Below, in pieces: positions 50,278-59,729 of a DNA stretch of 64,000 nt. This DNA comes from Egbenema bharatensis (GTDB lineage: Bacteria; Cyanobacteriota; Cyanobacteriia; Elainellales; Elainellaceae): NCBI RefSeq assembly GCF_048077055.1, contig NZ_CP182236.1, forward strand, positions 6,696,001 to 6,760,000, read 5' to 3'. The translations under genes were made by a program, and so were the position numbers. The first letter of the stretch is position 1. The number at the start of each line of letters is the position of its first letter. Below the pieces are notes generated by a model that worked only from the letters and a program-made list of their open reading frames with translations, was not told the DNA's origin and did not search any database.

Positions 50278-50801
50278 GTGCCTTCACGCTGGTAATCCCC
50301 CGACTTGCCACCCGTTTTCTGCACCAGATGAATGGACTCAATCTGAATCGATTTTTCCAACGCCTTGGCCATGTCGTAGAGCGTCAGAGCGGCGATCGAC
50401 ACGGCGGTGAGGGCTTCCATCTCCACGCCGGTTTCTGCTTTGGTTTTGACTAAAGCCTGAATGTAGTACCCCGGCAAGGTAGAGTCTGGAATCATTTGCA
50501 CCTCAACTTTTTGGATGGGCAGGGGATGGCAGAGGGGAATCAGGTTGGATGTTTGTTTCGCTGCCATGATTCCTGCTAACCTTGCAGTGCCCAATACATC
50601 CCCCTTTGGCGTATTGCCCGATTCGATCGCCTCGAAGGTGGATAGCAGCATCCGAACTCGCGCCTCAGCAATCGCTGTGCGTACCGTAGCCGCTTTTGCC
50701 GAAACATCCACCATTTGGGCTTGTCCCTGGGCATCCAGATGCGTCAGAGATGGAGGCGCAGAATTAGAAAAATTAGAATCAGAAAATTTTTTTTGTGACA
50801 T
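50274..50801 (-). CDS. moaC: Cyclic pyranopterin monophosphate synthase MoaC
   Basis: 175 residues. MoaC turns 3',8-cH2GTP into cPMP in molybdenum cofactor synthesis. Motifs: MVDVSAKAATVRTAIAEARVRM, GDVLGTARLAGIMAAKQTSNLIPLCHPLPI, VKTKAETGVEMEALTAVSIAALTLYDMAKALEKSIQIESIHLVQKTGGKSGDY. All are typical, with the catalytic Lys in KTGGKSG and the Asp in LYDM. The N terminus carries a Ser/Asn-rich extension (MSQKKFSDSNFSNSAPP) of about 20 residues. Confidence 0.96.
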   Translation of the reverse strand: MSQKKFSDSNFSNSAPPSLTHLDAQGQAQMVDVSAKAATVRTAIAEARVRMLLSTFEAIESGNTPKGDVLGTARLAGIMAAKQTSNLIPLCHPLPIQKVEVQMIPDSTLPGYYIQALVKTKAETGVEMEALTAVSIAALTLYDMAKALEKSIQIESIHLVQKTGGKSGDYQREGT

Positions 50802-50836
50802 TGTCCAAATCTCGTGCTAAGATAAATCTTCGGTAA

Positions 50837-50910
50837 GGGCGTGTAGCTCAGTGGACTAGAGCACGTGGCTACGGACGACGGTGTCGGGGGTTCGAATCCC
50901 TCCTCGCCCG
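50837..50910 (+). tRNA. tRNA-Arg (ACG)
   Basis: 74 nt, GGGCGTG...CTCGCCC acceptor, D arm GCTC/GAGC, anticodon loop CTACGGA (anticodon ACG, read as inosine at position 34), T arm GGGGG-TTCGAAT-CCCTC, discriminator G. The anticodon stem CGTGG/CGACG has one G-G opposition where CCACG would pair fully. It lies 35 bp from the moaC start on the opposite strand. Confidence 0.9.
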
Positions 50911-50929
50911 TTCTATACAAACAAAAACT

Positions 50930-50972
50930 GGATGAAGTAAGTGGTTTAAAGGCTCACTTCATCCTTTGTTTA
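50930..50972 (+). terminator. Terminator-like hairpin after tRNA-Arg
   Basis: GGATGAAGT (50930-50938) pairs perfectly with ACTTCATCC (50956-50964), followed by TTTGTTTAT. It is placed between tRNA-Arg and the convergent phosphatase gene and may serve both. Confidence 0.65.
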
Positions 50973-50979
50973 TAGGGTT

Positions 50980-53508
50980 TTAGGGTTCGAGAGGCTCAAT
51001 GATGTCGGTCTGAGTACCTGCGGGTTCCTCGAATGACTCAGGTTCCTGGGGAGAAAGCTCAGACTCAGATTCTGCTAAAACAGTTTGACAATCCATGCGA
51101 TCGGCTTCGATCTCGGAGTGGGTAAAGTTGGTTGCAGTCAAATCAGATTCCCTGATCCAGACACGCTGTCCCCGTTCAAGCAAGGGAATGGGTTCTAAAT
51201 CGGACTCTATCCCTTCATTCTCCGTAGATGCAGAGATCAGCTTCAAATCAGTTCGATGAATGGGTTTGTTGATGGGCTGACCAGATTGTCCAGACGGTGC
51301 ATTGTTCGATGGAGCATTGGTATTGGGATTAGCCAGTGGCGGATTTGGGGGAAGTGTGTCGATCGCCTGCCCACCCGTTCCATCCGGTTCCCCACCACCC
51401 AAGGCACAAACTGAAAGTTCGAGCCACATACTTTGAGCGTCATTTTGACTAATCAAATTTTTATTGATGATGTGAACCAGGCTCCCTGCCGGAAGCACGG
51501 CAGGATTGGCCAATGGCCCTGAGTTGCCATCTGGACGAGTCGTTCGCACATTCCTCAAGTTTTCGCTGACCCGAATCACATCATCCCTCTCCACAGGTAC
51601 CGGCGCAGGGGGGGCTTGCGTGGGTTGAGGCGAATCCCCTGAACCTGTAGCCAGATCATTTGAGTCACCTTGCGTCATCTCTCGGCTGTTTGGAATCAGC
51701 CCGCCCCAGCCAAACATAACGGCAATTAATACGGCCAGAACTCCAGCTAGCCCAAGAATTCCCAGCAGCAGCATTCCATTCCCCGATCGACGTTGGGGAA
51801 CATAGTCAGACGGTTCAGGAATCTTGGTGGGTGCATTGGATAGGGCAGAATCGACTCTAGCCGTTGGTTCAGTCGCTGTGCGGGAAGGGGATTCTGGCGC
51901 AAAGATAGCCGTTCCGACGGGTTGAGTCTGACTGCGAGGAGAGGATTGAATGACCGTGTTGACGGGAATCACCGTACTGGAGGACTGAAGGGTTGTAGGG
52001 GATTTTTCCCCCGAAACCTGACAGTAGATTAAGGCGATCGTCGTATTGTCATAACCATTGAGGCAATTGGCAACCTCAACCAACTCCCGACCCACCGTAG
52101 CCAGGTCTTTACCCTGAGTCAACAGGGGCAGAATAATTTCTTCCCACTTTTGTTCAATGCGATCGTTATCGCTCAACCCATCTGAACACAGCAGAAAAAC
52201 GCTATCTTCATCTAAGATAAATCGCTGCACCGTTGGATAAAGATTGTTGGCACTCATCCCCAGAGCCTGCACCAGTGAACCTGCACTGGGCTGTTGTAGA
52301 GCCTGGGCGTAGGTGCTGTAGCCGAGCCGGACTTCACGGGAAGCCACATCATCATCCTGGGTCACCTGATGGCAGCCCCAGCGAGTCATCCAGTACGCCC
52401 GACTATCGCCTACATGGGTAATGTAAAGTTCGTGGTTTCGAGCCAGACCCATGACAACCGTTGTGCCCATACGCTGGCGATCGAACCGTTGCTCCGCATC
52501 ATTCTGCTGACTGATGACTTGATTAGCAGCACAGACCGTATTTTCCAGCTTGACCCATAGTTCGTCCGGACTCAGGTGCTCTGGACGCAGCGACAGCAAG
52601 TGGTCTTTGATGGTCTGAATTGCCAGGTTGGAAGCCACATCTCCCCCCTGATGTCCCCCAATGCCATCACAAACAATCACCAGGGGAACGTCTGGCGGAG
52701 AAGATGCGATCGTCCCACTATCGGGATAACAGGCATCTTCGTTGCGTTGCCGACTGGGACCCTTATCGCTCAAGGTCGCAATGTGCAGGGTGCGCGTTTG
52801 CTGCGTTGTACCAACTTGGGACAGGGAATGATCCAGGGCAGCCACCAGCATTTCCGCTGTGCGAATTTGTCCCTGCATGAGTTGCTGACAGACTTGCTGG
52901 ATGGTTCCCTGCACGGCTGGATGGGCTAACTGCGCCAAGTTCAACCACGATTGCCCCAGAGCAGCCAACGACACATCTCCAGAGGTATCAAAGCGTAGTT
53001 CCAACAGCCTGAGAATGGGCCCTTCGACTCGTAAAAGCTCAGGGTAAAACAGGCTAGACGCAACCTGCTCCGTGCTCATGGGATACCAAAGGTTCGCCAT
53101 TTGCCAGAGCCAGTGGAGTTGGCGTAAAGGAGTTTCTGTCTTCCAAACATCCGCCAGGGATGGAAACAGGCGTACTGCTGTTGCATCCCTATCCTGAAGG
53201 TGCAGCCCCCGGTTGCTTAATGCTTCAGCCGTATAGAGTGGAGCCTGATCCAGCAGTAAGATGGGACTTGAACTGCCAGAATTTAGCGTCACCCAGTCAT
53301 AAACCTGGGGAATATGAATCTGGTAAGGAGAAAGCCTGAGGTAGGGCAAAAATTCCTCTGGAACCTCATCTAAATTCTCTGGAGGTACCATGGGTTGAGT
53401 ATCCAGAAAAATCCGCTGACCTTGGTAAAGGTAGCGATTGGCTAAGGAATCTCCAGGTCTGAAGGCTTTATCGGCATCTATACCGACTGCCCATAAATAA
53501 CGGCTCAT
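50980..53508 (-). CDS. PP2C-type protein serine/threonine phosphatase, membrane-anchored
   Basis: 842 residues from ATG 53508 (MSRYLWAVGIDADKAFRPGDSLANRYLYQ). The first 240 residues are a cyanobacterial N-terminal region. The PP2C domain at about 240-500 has LSDKGPSRQRNEDACY, VIVCDGIGGHQGGDVAS (metal Asp), MGTTVVMGLARNHELYITHVGDSRAYWM, FLLCSDGLSD and NGYDNTTIAL. A Ser/Thr/Pro-rich linker leads to one membrane helix (about 583-607, MLLLGILGLAGVLAVLIAVMFGWGGL). The remainder is Pro/Asn-rich with a beta-rich domain containing an SH3-like stretch (VIRVSENLRNVRTTRPDG). It reverses Ser/Thr phosphorylation at the membrane; the partner kinase is not here. Confidence 0.9.
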   Translation of the reverse strand: MSRYLWAVGIDADKAFRPGDSLANRYLYQGQRIFLDTQPMVPPENLDEVPEEFLPYLRLSPYQIHIPQVYDWVTLNSGSSSPILLLDQAPLYTAEALSNRGLHLQDRDATAVRLFPSLADVWKTETPLRQLHWLWQMANLWYPMSTEQVASSLFYPELLRVEGPILRLLELRFDTSGDVSLAALGQSWLNLAQLAHPAVQGTIQQVCQQLMQGQIRTAEMLVAALDHSLSQVGTTQQTRTLHIATLSDKGPSRQRNEDACYPDSGTIASSPPDVPLVIVCDGIGGHQGGDVASNLAIQTIKDHLLSLRPEHLSPDELWVKLENTVCAANQVISQQNDAEQRFDRQRMGTTVVMGLARNHELYITHVGDSRAYWMTRWGCHQVTQDDDVASREVRLGYSTYAQALQQPSAGSLVQALGMSANNLYPTVQRFILDEDSVFLLCSDGLSDNDRIEQKWEEIILPLLTQGKDLATVGRELVEVANCLNGYDNTTIALIYCQVSGEKSPTTLQSSSTVIPVNTVIQSSPRSQTQPVGTAIFAPESPSRTATEPTARVDSALSNAPTKIPEPSDYVPQRRSGNGMLLLGILGLAGVLAVLIAVMFGWGGLIPNSREMTQGDSNDLATGSGDSPQPTQAPPAPVPVERDDVIRVSENLRNVRTTRPDGNSGPLANPAVLPAGSLVHIINKNLISQNDAQSMWLELSVCALGGGEPDGTGGQAIDTLPPNPPLANPNTNAPSNNAPSGQSGQPINKPIHRTDLKLISASTENEGIESDLEPIPLLERGQRVWIRESDLTATNFTHSEIEADRMDCQTVLAESESELSPQEPESFEEPAGTQTDIIEPLEP

Positions 53509-53743
53509 CAATGGCTCAACACTTCTGGCAGAACAAGTGGGCTTAAACGTTGGGGAATCCGATGAGAGGACGACAGGAGTACAGATAAGTAAATCTTTGG
53601 TTCAATCAGCTTACAGCCGTCATACCAGGATATCTCAGACTCCAGTGACCCCACCGCATTCCCTGGAAAGAATTTACAAGATCACCGTTGAAACTCTGTG
53701 AAACTCTGTGAGCGATAATTTTAATCCATCGTGTTCATCTTAA

Positions 53744-54115
53744 TTAATCCTGCTGAATCATTAAATGGTTGTCAGATTCGCTTTCATCAACCACACGCGG
53801 CAAGCCCAAACTATAGTTGCGAACCCGGCTATTCAGGTTGTAGGAAAGGGTGCCTTCTTGTAGGAGGGCGCGGATAAAATGCTCCAGATCGGAGCCAATG
53901 CGCCGCAAGTTGTAATCCGTCAGGTCTGCCCCCTCGTAGGCTGCAACTAATTCATCAAATTTGCGATAGACCTGTTGGATAGCCTCGTCACTCCACAACA
54001 GTTCGTTGTCGGGATCGATGTCCAGGGTGAGGGTGTCGGCACTGGGAATCAGTTCGTCGTTTTCAATGGCAGCAGCAAAGATGCGGATATGGCGGGTTGT
54101 GGACTTCAGCAGCAT
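53744..54115 (-). CDS. ndhM: NAD(P)H-quinone oxidoreductase subunit M
   Basis: 123 residues from ATG 54115 (MLLKSTTRHIRIFAAAIENDELIPSADTLTLDIDPDNELLWSDEAIQQVYRKFDELVAAYEGADLTDYNLRRIGSDLEHFIRALLQEGTLSYNLNSRVRNYSLGLPRV). This is NdhM, an oxygenic-phototroph-specific subunit of the thylakoid NDH-1 complex that takes part in PSI cyclic electron flow and respiration. The TTG at 54124 is in frame and gives three more residues. CpcL, encoded at 10275, has been linked to NDH-1/PSI supercomplexes in other species, though the two genes are 43 kb apart here. Confidence 0.95.
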   Translation of the reverse strand: MLLKSTTRHIRIFAAAIENDELIPSADTLTLDIDPDNELLWSDEAIQQVYRKFDELVAAYEGADLTDYNLRRIGSDLEHFIRALLQEGTLSYNLNSRVRNYSLGLPRVVDESESDNHLMIQQD

Positions 54116-54692
54116 AAGCTTCAAGAAAATGAATGGACTGTTTTATAAAGTTATCTTACAAGCAGGATGCTAGCGATCGTCTTTAGAGGGACGAATGGGA
54201 AGAATCAAGCGTAAGAATATTGAACTTTAAGCCATGAGGGCAGAGTTGCCGATCTCAGAGTTGCCGATCTCATTGTCATCTCTCAACGGGTCATCTCTCA
54301 ACTGCTTTACTGGGGCTACAGGGGCAAATCCGACCGTTCCAGAAAAGAATTGGAGGAAACAGAGATTGGTCAGTCAACCCGGGAACAAGCAGCAGCAGCA
54401 CCCACCATCTATTCAAACATTGTGTAAAGATATGATGAATCTCTGATACATTTCCCCAGGCTACTGATGTAGAAATGATTTTCTCCCTCTTTGTAGAATA
54501 TTTTTAGAATTAAACATGGGTAGACTGTTTTCTTGGGGAACTAACCAGTGGGAGCTAACCAGTGGGAACTAACTAGTGGGAGCTAACCCGTTTGGCTACT
54601 AAGGCCCTATCTGAGAACCCTGTGAGGACTTTGACTCCCAAGAACTCTATTGCGCTATTCAGATAGGTCATTAATTTGTAGGAAACGATCGC
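54116..54692. other. 577-bp gap with short direct repeats
   Basis: No gene supported. Direct repeats: AGAGTTGCCGATCTC twice (about 54242-54272), TCATCTCTCAAC twice (about 54278-54302), and (A/G)ACTAACCAGTGGGAGCT-like units three or four times (about 54540-54590). Apart from these nothing recognisable; the promoters of ndhM and the DUF4230 gene should be here. Confidence 0.55.
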
Positions 54693-55634
54693 ATGGGCAT
54701 TTACAGATATCAAGGTCAGCGAAACGGCAAACTGAAAGAGCGTGCCCCGCAAGAAAAGACGGCCCGCTGGACTGCGGCGGCTCTCTCGGATCAGCAGTCC
54801 CATCCACCGTCTGATCGAGGCATCAAATGCTGGTGGAAACGGGGTCGCCAGATGGGGGCAGCGGTGAAAAACCTGTCGGTAATTGTAACGGGCGGAGTTC
54901 TGCTAGTTTCTGCGGTGACTTTGTTTGGAGCCTGGCAATCAGGAGGGCGAATCATTGATCAGATTTATGAAGCCTTTACCGCTCCTCAACCGGAACCGGA
55001 AATCGATATGCAGCCGCTTTTGATGCAGCAATTGCGGGGTATCAGCGAGCTAACGACAGCGGTTTTTGCGATGCAGACGGTGGTTCCCGCTAGCCGCGAT
55101 CGAACGCTGGGGGGCTACGTGATTGGCCGGACAACGCTACTTTATATTGCCTACGGGGAAGTTCGAGCCGGAATTGATCTGAGTGCCATTCAAGCAGAAG
55201 ATATTCAGGTCAACGGGGATAGTGTCACCATCCAATTGCCGCCACCCCAAATCCTGGATAGCAAAGTGGATGTGAATCGATCGAAGGTGTATGACTACGA
55301 TCGTGGTTTTCTGGGTTTAGGGCCAGATGCGGCTCCAGAACTGCAAGATTTGGCAGCTCAAACCACGCTTCAGCAGATTGTCGAAGCAGCCTGTACTCAA
55401 GGAGTTTTACAAACTGCCAGCACTCAAGCACAGGAAACCATTAGCCAGCTCCTGGTGACAGCGGGTTATGCCAACTCTACCGTGCAAGTTCGGCAGCCTG
55501 CCCCTGGGACTTGTCCAACTGGGGCGACTGGGGCGACTGGGGTGATCGGAGAGCCACAGGGAACGGACGACTCCCTGGCTTTGCCCGAAGAGGGTCTGCC
55601 CTCGCCCGAACCTCCAATCCCCTCTGATCTGTAA
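54693..55634 (+). CDS. DUF4230-family membrane-anchored protein
   Basis: 313 residues. Basic N terminus, one membrane helix (about 58-80, LSVIVTGGVLLVSAVTLFGAW), then a DUF4230 domain (about 105-265): LRGISELTTAVFAMQTVVPASRDRTLGGYVIGRTTLLYIAYGEVRAGIDLSAIQAEDIQVNGDSVTIQLPPPQILDSKVDVNRSKVYDYDRGF. The C terminus is Gly/Pro/Thr-rich (GATGATGVIGEPQG). Function unknown; widespread in bacteria. The start at ATG 54693 follows a gap with repeats and no obvious strong ribosome site. Confidence 0.85.
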   Translation: MGIYRYQGQRNGKLKERAPQEKTARWTAAALSDQQSHPPSDRGIKCWWKRGRQMGAAVKNLSVIVTGGVLLVSAVTLFGAWQSGGRIIDQIYEAFTAPQPEPEIDMQPLLMQQLRGISELTTAVFAMQTVVPASRDRTLGGYVIGRTTLLYIAYGEVRAGIDLSAIQAEDIQVNGDSVTIQLPPPQILDSKVDVNRSKVYDYDRGFLGLGPDAAPELQDLAAQTTLQQIVEAACTQGVLQTASTQAQETISQLLVTAGYANSTVQVRQPAPGTCPTGATGATGVIGEPQGTDDSLALPEEGLPSPEPPIPSDL

Positions 55635-55973
55635 TATTCTGTAATATCTGTAATATTTAATGCCTGTCCATACCCCCTGACGAGGTTTTCTAATGGGCTT
55701 TTAGCAATTTTGGCAGGAATTTTATCCATCTCCGTGTGCTAAATTCTCTCCTCAGGAAAAGTACGGGGAAAGTTTGCTACTTCAAAAATTTTGCAGAATT
55801 TTTTCTGATTAAATCCCGTATTCACCGTATCAATAATAACACTTAGGCTTCCGGAGATTCCGTATTTAACACAAACTATATCAAGGCTTTATAAATTTCG
55901 ATCGCCCTTGTCATCTTTGTTTCGCCCCTGGGGAAAACTAACGTTGTCAAAACGAATTGGGGCATAAAATGTT
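55635..55973. other. 339-bp gap with TAATATT repeats
   Basis: No gene found. Three close TGTAATAT(T/C) units right after the DUF4230 stop (about 55632-55660), then AT-rich sequence with an AAAATTTTGCAGAATTTTTT run at about 55788-55806. The promoter of the large surface-protein gene is probably near the 3' end. Confidence 0.5.
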
Positions 55974-58666
55974 ATGGCAGATAGGGATAATCGGATTGGC
56001 AGAGCGAGGAATCTTGGTCTTCCCCCTGTCAACCGGAGAGACAGCCTTGGCAACAAAGATTTAGATGACTTGTTTCGCGTGAATCTGCTAGGGCGAAGCA
56101 GCTTAGATCTGACCCTTTCTAATATGAGAAAGGCGAATTTCGATGTTGAGCTATACGCCTTCAAGCGGCCCATCAATCAGATTCCCCGAAACATCAGAAA
56201 TTTAGATTTTAGAAAAATCAGAGCGCGAGTCCGCAATCAATACCTGCAATTGGTGGGTGCCTCTCGGCGTAGAGGCAGCCAAAATGAAAGCATTCAGCGA
56301 GACTTGGATGCAGGACAATACCTGGTTCGGGTGTATCGACGCAGTGGCAACAGTCGCTATTTGCTGAGAATGAATGGCACGCCGATCGCCGAACCGGCCC
56401 CGTTCCCGTTCCGGCTCCCGCCCCAATTCCGGCTCCCGCCCCAATTCCGGTTCCTGTCCCAACTCCGGGGCCTGCCCCCGTTCCCGTACCAACCCCTGGG
56501 CCGACTTCCGGTCCTGCCCCCGTTCCCGTACCAACCCCCGTTCCGACTCCGATTCCCACTCCGATTCCCACTCCAGGGCCGACTCCTACTCCCACTCCCA
56601 CTCCCGCCCCCGGAAATAGCTTTGAAACAGCTTTTGATGGCACTTTGAGTACGGGAAGTCCTCTCATTGGTACAGTCAACAACGACGATCGGGTTGATTA
56701 CTTCAGAGTAACGGCTCAAGATGGAGATTACCTGTTCACGACCAATGGACTTCAGGGCAGAGCCAACATTGAAATCTTTGATGCATCAAGGCAAAGCATT
56801 GCTTCTTTTAACTCCAACGCCAGCTACCCAACGGAAAAGTTCTTTCAGGCATTCAATAGCGGCATCTACTTTATCAAAATCACTCAGAGCATCGCAGACA
56901 GCGCAGTTGGCTATACGATTGCGGGACAGAAGCAAACCGACGAGGTATCCAACTTGCTGGATACCGCTACATCTCTGACCCCGACCGAAGCTTCAACCAA
57001 TCTCCAGTCTAATTATGTGTTCAAGGAGGGTAGGGATTCTACTGTAGACTACTACCGTTTGAATCTTGAAAAGCGCGGCTTCCTGACGGTTGACCTGCGG
57101 AATATGTTCGGCAACCTGGATGTGCATTTACAACGGGTAAACTCCGATGGCACGCTAGACACTGGACGAATTTTTGATAGCCCCAGCTTGAGTCCAACCG
57201 GCACCTATGGTCAAGGGCAAGAAGTGTTTGGTGGCACACTGAATCCAGGTGAGTACATCCTGCGGGTATTTGCCCCCGAAGGCAGCGTTGGCTCCACCTA
57301 TGATTTATTTGCTTCCCTGAAGGAACGCAGCGACCAACCCAGCATTACCCAGGATATTAACTTTGGAGGAGGTAGTTCTGCTGCAAAAAACCTGGTGGAG
57401 GTAGACAACTTTGCCTTCTTCGCGGCAAGCGATGGGCAGAAGAACTTCCTCTGGCGCAGTGATGGGACGTTGGATGGAACCACAAAAATTAGAGAGTTTG
57501 CTTCGATCGGTGGTGCTGCCATCTCAACGGGTAATGCCGTTTACTTCCTGGCAGATGACGGTACGACAGGCAGTGAACTCTGGCGCAGTGATGTCAGTGG
57601 TAATGTCAACCTGGTAGCAGACATTGCTAATGGCAATAGCAGTATTAACATTCTGCAAATTGTGGCGGCTGGTGATACGGTGTTCTTCTCAGCTACCTTC
57701 GGAGATCAACGAAAACTGTTCTCAACCACTGGTACGGGCGTAACAGAAATCACGGGCATCAATGCTGCAACCGTTTCCAATATGGTTGCGGTGGACAATG
57801 GCAGCAACAAAGCGCTGTTCTTCCAGGCTGAATCACCAACCAGAGATATTGAACTGTGGCGGGTGGCACCCGGTCAAAGCAGTGCTGTGAAGATTGACCT
57901 GAATGAAAATGACAGCTCTGATCCATCTAGTATGACCTTTGTCGGTGGCAGCACGATGTATCTGGTTGCTAATCGTGGTAATGGCTTCCGCCTGGTCAAG
58001 CTGGAGAACATATTCAGCGATAATGTGGGTGAAATTACTCAAACCACGATCGGCAACGGAGTTGTCTCTGCATCTGATGGATTTAATGGTGGTGAAGAGT
58101 TGGTTTTCGTGGAGGGTGGTACTACCGTTAATGGGGAACCCAAAGACATCCTTTATTTAACCGCAAATGTCACCTCGTCTGGGCGAGAGTTGGTGAAACT
58201 GGTTGATCCGTTGGCTGCAACTGGCGCAAGTACCCTGGAACTGGTGGCAAACATAAACACCAACCCTGGGCAGGGATCGGCTCCCACAGAGCTAATCGCC
58301 TTTGGTAACAAGCTGTACTTTACGGCAACCGAAACCGGAGCCGCAGGGGACAGAAAACTGTGGTACAGCGATGGCAACACGGTGACTGCGATCAACATGA
58401 CTGGTATCAGTGATGGTTACAGCCCATCTTCTCTGACGGTAGTGGGTAGCACGCTCTTCCTGGTTGCAAATGACGGGATTACAGGAGCAGAAGTGTGGAG
58501 AACCACAGGCACAACGCTGACGCAGGTTCAAGACCTCTTTGCGGGGCCAGAGAGTTCGAGTCCTCAGAACCTGATCAACATTGGCGGGGCACTGTTCTTC
58601 GTTGCTACCAATGGTGTGGATGGACTGGAGGTTTGGTCGGTGGGTGAAGGGGACGATATCCTCTAA
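55974..58666 (+). pseudogene. Large PPC-domain and ELWxxDGT-repeat surface protein, one-base frameshift
   Basis: From ATG 55974 the first 140 residues are a PPC (pre-peptidase C-terminal-like) domain (LDDLFRVNLLGRSSLDLTLSNMRKANFDVELYAF ... DAGQYLVRVYRRSGNSRYLLRM). The frame breaks at a C4 run at 56398-56401. Adding one C gives a continuous Pro-Val/Pro-Thr linker of about 65 residues and then NSFETAFDGTLSTGSPLIGTVNNDDRVDYFRV, a second PPC domain. A third follows at about 56940-57310. The rest is ELWxxDGT-type repeats (LADDGTTGSELWRSDVSG; VANDGITGAEVWRTTG; VATNGVDGLEVWSVG). About 898 residues when joined. Probably an exported or surface protein. The single break in an otherwise intact gene may be a base-calling error. 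Confidence 0.75.
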
Positions 58667-58714
58667 TTTCAACTTCAGACTTCATTGATTCATTGATTTA
58701 AATTTCACGATCGA

Positions 58715-58742
58715 GGTACGGTGTTCTGCCGTACCTTTTTTG
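58715..58742 (+). terminator. Rho-independent terminator
   Basis: GGTACGG (58715-58721), loop TGTTCTG, CCGTACC (58729-58735), then TTTTTTT. Perfect 7-bp stem with a T-run, 50 bp after the surface-protein gene. Confidence 0.9.
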
Positions 58743-58908
58743 CTGGGCTATTTGGGTTGGACTGAAGTTGCAAATCGTCCGCATCCGCAACTTTCGTGTA
58801 AAATTAACCCGATCGCCAAGGTTAGTATATTTTTCTTAAAATTAACTGCTCTAAGGCTATATCTAGCGTACAACAGGTATCTACTGCGTGAAGGGAGTGA
58901 ATCGTCCA

Positions 58909-59640
58909 ATGAAAATGCCCACTTTTCCTGAAAGTCGCCATCCTTTAGTTTCTGCCCTCAGCCATCACAGTGATCACGATCTGCTGACGCTGCTGCAACG
59001 CCATCCCCATGTAGGCAAGTATTTTGTCGCTATTTTTTGCCGCTACGCGCCGATCGTCTACACGCTAATCAGCCATTCTGTGCGATCGTCGGTTCAAGCC
59101 AACTATCTATTTGCAGTGACCTGGCGACATATTTACTACGAACTGGGCGGACTCGATTTGCATGAGTCTTCCACTGAGCAACAGCCCTTCACGCTGCAAA
59201 ACTGGTTGATCAACATCACAGCGGTTTGCATCAACCGGGTGGAACTTCCTCCGGTAGAAGCCATTCACTATTCCCTGCAAAAAGCCTCTCCTCCCCTCTG
59301 GTGCTACCTGGAACAGTCCCTCGATCGCCTTCAGCCCCTTCATCGTCTAATTATCCTGATGGCGCAAACTTTCCACTGGAGTGAAACTCGCATCGCCGCT
59401 TATCTCCAGGCAGAAGGGGAAACCTTTACCATTCAAGCAGTGAGAAAACAGTTGCAGGAAGCTTACCAGCAATTGGAAGAAGTCCTGCCTGAGGATATCC
59501 GGCTGATTTACCTGGGGGAACTGTCAGAATCCAGCGATCTCATAGAATCTAGCGATCTCGCCGAATCCAGCGATCTCATGGGCGATCGGCTCAAGGAGAG
59601 ACGGTTCGCCTTGAATCCGCTAGAACCCGTTTTTGAGTAA
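58909..59640 (+). CDS. Cyanobacterial sigma-70-like (ECF-type) factor
   Basis: 243 residues from ATG 58909, with GGGAG 14 bp upstream (a GTG at 58888 is in frame). Region 2-like stretch HHSDHDLLTLLQRHPHVGKYFVAIFCRYAPIVYTLISH then FAVTWRHIYYELGG, and a C-terminal helix-turn-helix-like part (LHRLIILMAQTFHWSETRIAAYLQAEGETFTIQAVRKQLQEAYQQLEEVL). These fit the divergent sigma-like proteins of cyanobacteria. The tail has three copies of a (E)SSDL unit (SESSDLIESSDLAESSDLMGD) encoded by AATCCAGCGATCTC repeats. Target promoters are unknown; 89 bp before the cyclase-family gene. Confidence 0.78.
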   Translation: MKMPTFPESRHPLVSALSHHSDHDLLTLLQRHPHVGKYFVAIFCRYAPIVYTLISHSVRSSVQANYLFAVTWRHIYYELGGLDLHESSTEQQPFTLQNWLINITAVCINRVELPPVEAIHYSLQKASPPLWCYLEQSLDRLQPLHRLIILMAQTFHWSETRIAAYLQAEGETFTIQAVRKQLQEAYQQLEEVLPEDIRLIYLGELSESSDLIESSDLAESSDLMGDRLKERRFALNPLEPVFE

Positions 59641-59729
59641 CGCAAAGGAGCAATTTGCATCCACTGGGAGGCGTTCGACTGGCTGAGAGGCTGAAGCTGT
59701 ATTAAACCGCAAAGGGAGGCAGAAGCAGG

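Noticed and set aside
50166..50453. Plus-strand frame over moaC
   Set aside because: Antisense shadow of moaC, which has clear conserved motifs on the other strand.
54234..54446. 70-codon frame in the ndhM/DUF4230 gap
   Set aside because: It is built from short direct repeats, with no family features or ribosome site.
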